Virus record (IMG/VR): IMGVR_UViG_3300027659_000101
Location: 1-36,146 of that record
Length of the DNA: 36,146 bases
Direction: 5' to 3' (one strand)
From: a virus
Below the pieces are notes generated by a model. The model made no database searches. It was not told the origin of the DNA and was given only the letters and a program-made list of their open reading frames with translations. The position numbers and the translations under genes were made by a program. Positions 34,601 through 36,146 of the stretch are shown in pieces (position 1 is the first letter of the stretch; each line of letters begins with the position of its first letter).

Positions 34601-36146
34601 TTTGTGCTTAATGGTTCTAGCAGTATTGGATTATCGTTCTTTACAAATAATGGACCAGATGTTAGTACTGTTTTAGGTGAAGAGAGAATGAGATTAACAG
34701 GTTCTGGAAATCTTATTTTGGGAACAATTACAGATGCCCCATCATCTCAGTTAACAATTAATTCCACCACCAAAGGCTTCCTTCCTCCCCGTATGAACAC
34801 CACACAGCGTGACGCTATAGCATCACCTGCCACTGGTCTTGTCATCTACAACACCACTACACTTGCTGCCAATGTTTACAATGGTACTAACTGGGTAGGA
34901 TTAGGTGGAGGCGTAATAGCAATAGGCGATACAATTACATCAGCAACGGCAGGTTCAGTATTATTCGCAGGTGCAAGTGGTGTACTTGCTCAAGACAATG
35001 CTAATTTCTTTTGGGATGATACAAATAATAGGTTAGGTATTGGTAAAAATAGTCCAGCAAATATACTTGAATTACAAAAAAACCAAAATGCTGTTACAAG
35101 CATCATAATAAATAATAAGACAGCTGGTACAGGGTCAGCAGCAGTAATTGAAATAAATAGTGACGGTGCAAATGCTCTTAATCTTGGCAAGTACTCATCA
35201 TCGACAAACACTTACAAAATTATTACTGCCAATGATTCGTATTTAGGAAACTTTTTTAACGGAGATATTGCAATATTGAATGATTTTGCAACAGGAAAGA
35301 TAAAGTTCGCAGCAGGTGCGTCATCAACTGCACAAGCAACTTTAACCGCAGCAGGTCGCCTCTTGTTGGGAACAACTACGGAGAGTACGTATTTACTTGA
35401 TGTCAACGGAACTGCGAGGGTGAGTGGGGATATTAGAACGCAAAACGGAACTACATATACAGACCTAACGGCAGATGCTACAAGTGGAAAAATACTTCAA
35501 GCATTAATACCCGCTACATATGATTTATATGTTTATATGAATAGGACATCTGTTTATGGTGGAGGTGGTGTCCATTTAACAAGACAAAATCTTTCATCGG
35601 GAACTCTTACAAGTTACGCTGATTTTAATGTAGGAAATTTTTATAGTTCTTCTGTAAGTACAAGGAATATAAATATTAAAACTTACGGAGGTACTTCAAC
35701 AGATGATAAAATACTTACATTATATACAGATGGTACGTCACAAAATCAAGCCTTTACAAGATTTTGGGATGCAGGAGGTTATGGATATATAGCAACATTT
35801 GGTATATCATCAAAGACTGGACATAATATTCGTGATTTTGATTTTAGGATGGAAGGTGCAGACCTTGATGCAGGAACTTTAGTTTATAGAGCATTTGGGA
35901 CAAGTAAGAATTTTGGTTTTGGTTCAGCATCCGATGTAGCATCAGCAGCAGTACATATAACATCAACCACCAAAGGCTTCCTCCCTCCTCGGATGACAAG
36001 TACTCAACGTACTGCCATCTCATCTCCTGCTGTTGGTCTCATCGTATATCAAACCGATTCGGTTGAAGGAACATACGAGTACACAAGTACAGGTTGGAGG
36101 ATTATCAACGCTGCAGGTGGTGGTACAGGAACTGTTACAACAGTAT
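31691..36146 (+). CDS. Giant tail fibre or receptor-binding protein, 5' part (1485 codons, open at the right edge)
   Basis: The frame is open from ATG 31691 to the window end. Residues 1 to about 200 are beta-rich and may attach to the virion. About 471-623 hold seven or more repeats of the type NTTGxxNxAxGxxAL, like YadA-head or trimeric-fibre repeats. About 1026-1035 and 1426-1435 carry STTKGFLPPRM followed by T-T/S-QR-x-AI-x-SPA-x-GL, a motif typical of Bacteroidota phage and adhesin fibres, each after a block ending in GTxxT. Likely a trimeric fibre that binds the host surface. The C-terminus (possible S74 chaperone) is outside. Confidence 0.85.
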   Translation, partial: MPTVTSISFNVRYDLTSAPTLVLTDATTYPVGAVGIFTITQPDGYVRTGNFSTPDVTSSGGTLSTGLRLSSTGGVQCGTYIIKYEIRTTDLVISTFTRNYVFQYEPVGLVMTENFDVFTPNLSYSDSTIYTVANYSNTAPTRAWTAVSIPTGTKTSTTAAINLQHNGSYYDAVYTITLASTLTYSHQTYAWLSIQETISKTVTAEACTPEPIEDLIPMIEVLRQKSIECNGDFPDFEKAQTLFSHLTDMLRVLLLGGATQEGIYDVYEDLMAILRNHVPCVHTNLPIPPYDLGDYAVSQFPIDAAFCQNVGDGVNTVYSVSHNLNDDCVLVQVYEVTSGAQVLTDVTVTSNNSVNVSFAAAPSTNAYKVVVHSGNAGMVGPGVPAGGTIGQFLVKGTLADYNTQWITPSFIPNARTLTINGTTQDLSADRTFTIPTIYNSDGSLTANRTVTMGAFTLSFEKDLLVNGLTVGRGNGNIANNTAIGNQALITNTTGTGNTANGVSALYLNTSGNYNVAIGTWALENNTTGGSNIAVGVQALRNNTTGGSNSAVGRDALRLNSTGTANSSFGAFSMYNTTNSNNSSFGANSLYSNTTGEFNAVLGMQALNWSTTGSNNTSIGAYSGYGTSTTFANRTGSNNIFIGYQSVGVSPNESNRTWIGNSSTTSTWLAGNLLLGSTTDSGIAKLQVTGSIQQSSVLSSLLKTDGSGVLVAATLGTDYSVLPSQTGNTGKFLSTDGSALSWADVITSNIYTADGTLTGNRTVTMGGNFINFTGGNIGVNNPFPVRLLDLITTQTNNYVSVASFMAPNNAVAGNTTQFYLGTSQSIGNSISWTFRYEGNNSASNRMGFEFNGYATPVLTMYRSGNAILGGTVDAGYKFDVQGTARTSNKLTVSAGGFEAFGDSLFNNNLTAYGSITTASQFFGGIQGGGAAFGQVVVQLKNNTNTPFISYGTQYNTASVNLSQNNSYSGYGFVLNGSSSIGLSFFTNNGPDVSTVLGEERMRLTGSGNLILGTITDAPSSQLTINSTTKGFLPPRMNTTQRDAIASPATGLVIYNTTTLAANVYNGTNWVGLGGGVIAIGDTITSATAGSVLFAGASGVLAQDNANFFWDDTNNRLGIGKNSPANILELQKNQNAVTSIIINNKTAGTGSAAVIEINSDGANALNLGKYSSSTNTYKIITANDSYLGNFFNGDIAILNDFATGKIKFAAGASSTAQATLTAAGRLLLGTTTESTYLLDVNGTARVSGDIRTQNGTTYTDLTADATSGKILQALIPATYDLYVYMNRTSVYGGGGVHLTRQNLSSGTLTSYADFNVGNFYSSSVSTRNINIKTYGGTSTDDKILTLYTDGTSQNQAFTRFWDAGGYGYIATFGISSKTGHNIRDFDFRMEGADLDAGTLVYRAFGTSKNFGFGSASDVASAAVHITSTTKGFLPPRMTSTQRTAISSPAVGLIVYQTDSVEGTYEYTSTGWRIINAAGGGTGTVTTV
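33103..33560 (+). repeat. Coding repeats of the fibre, NTTGxxNxAxG type
   Basis: About seven diverged units of 20-24 codons encoding A-x-G-x-x-AL-x-x-NTTG-x-x-N. They match left-handed beta-roll repeats of trimeric adhesins. Good substrates for recombination and host-range change. Confidence 0.75.

Overview
The window looks like most of the genome of a temperate tailed dsDNA phage (or prophage) of a Bacteroidota host. The evidence is: promoters of the TAnnTTTG type; A-rich leaders, mostly without Shine-Dalgarno sequences; a Bacteroidota-style tyrosine integrase; fibre motifs of the form TTKGFLPPRM that are common in that phylum; and a phage set of terminase, portal, capsid, Erf, YqaJ exonuclease and primase-helicase. 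Both ends are cut. The left edge enters the 3' end of a lysin gene and the right edge leaves inside a very long fibre gene, so tail genes are probably missing.

Layout. 1-1204 (+): lysin end and two unknown genes. 1225-9213 (-): early replication and recombination operon (metallophosphoesterase, dNMP kinase, SSB-like protein, PD-(D/E)XK nuclease, primase-helicase, winged-helix replication protein, YqaJ exonuclease, Erf annealing protein). 9213-9325: divergent lysogeny switch with operator-like palindromes, then the HTH repressor (+). 9620-11560 (-): two Cys-rich small proteins and the integrase. 11560-11950: presumed attP region ending in a tRNA-like element. 11952-13406 (-): a DnaA-domain-IV protein and small unknowns. 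13496-17049 (-): an array of about 14 very small genes, nine of them preceded by a new-looking structured element. 17050-17700: a long structured leader plus three perfect palindromes. 17699-18651: a small gene and two winged-helix regulators. 18652-19446: no convincing gene. 19447-22303 (+): HNH, GroES-like, two PD-(D/E)XK-like proteins and an HExxH protein. 22357-31570 (+): glycosyltransferase, putative small terminase, TerL, portal, scaffold-like protein, major capsid and one more structural candidate. 31691-end (+): partial giant fibre.

The strongest novelty candidates are regulatory. (1) Nine intercistronic elements share one fold on the minus-strand RNA: a 6-8 bp outer stem usually based on GAACTGC/GCAGTTC, a 10-17 nt linker on the 5' side, and a 5-6 bp hairpin with a 7-nt loop resembling a tRNA T-loop, abutting the 3' strand of the outer stem. 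Together they copy the acceptor/T-arm half of a tRNA. Eight of nine end 18-21 nt before the next start codon. (2) The 7-mer CCCCCGA occurs 27 times on both strands, 24 times extended as CCCCCGARC, far above expectation, in genes and between them. (3) Three late promoters carry a shared upstream element exactly 30 bp before the -7 box. In two it is GTTTTCCACA, which matches a DnaA-box variant, and the phage encodes a stand-alone DnaA DNA-binding domain. (4) The palindrome TCTATWATAGA occurs at the repressor switch and at two sites in front of the rightward operon, suggesting a repressor regulon.

All functional names come from motif recognition by eye. No database search or folding program was run.
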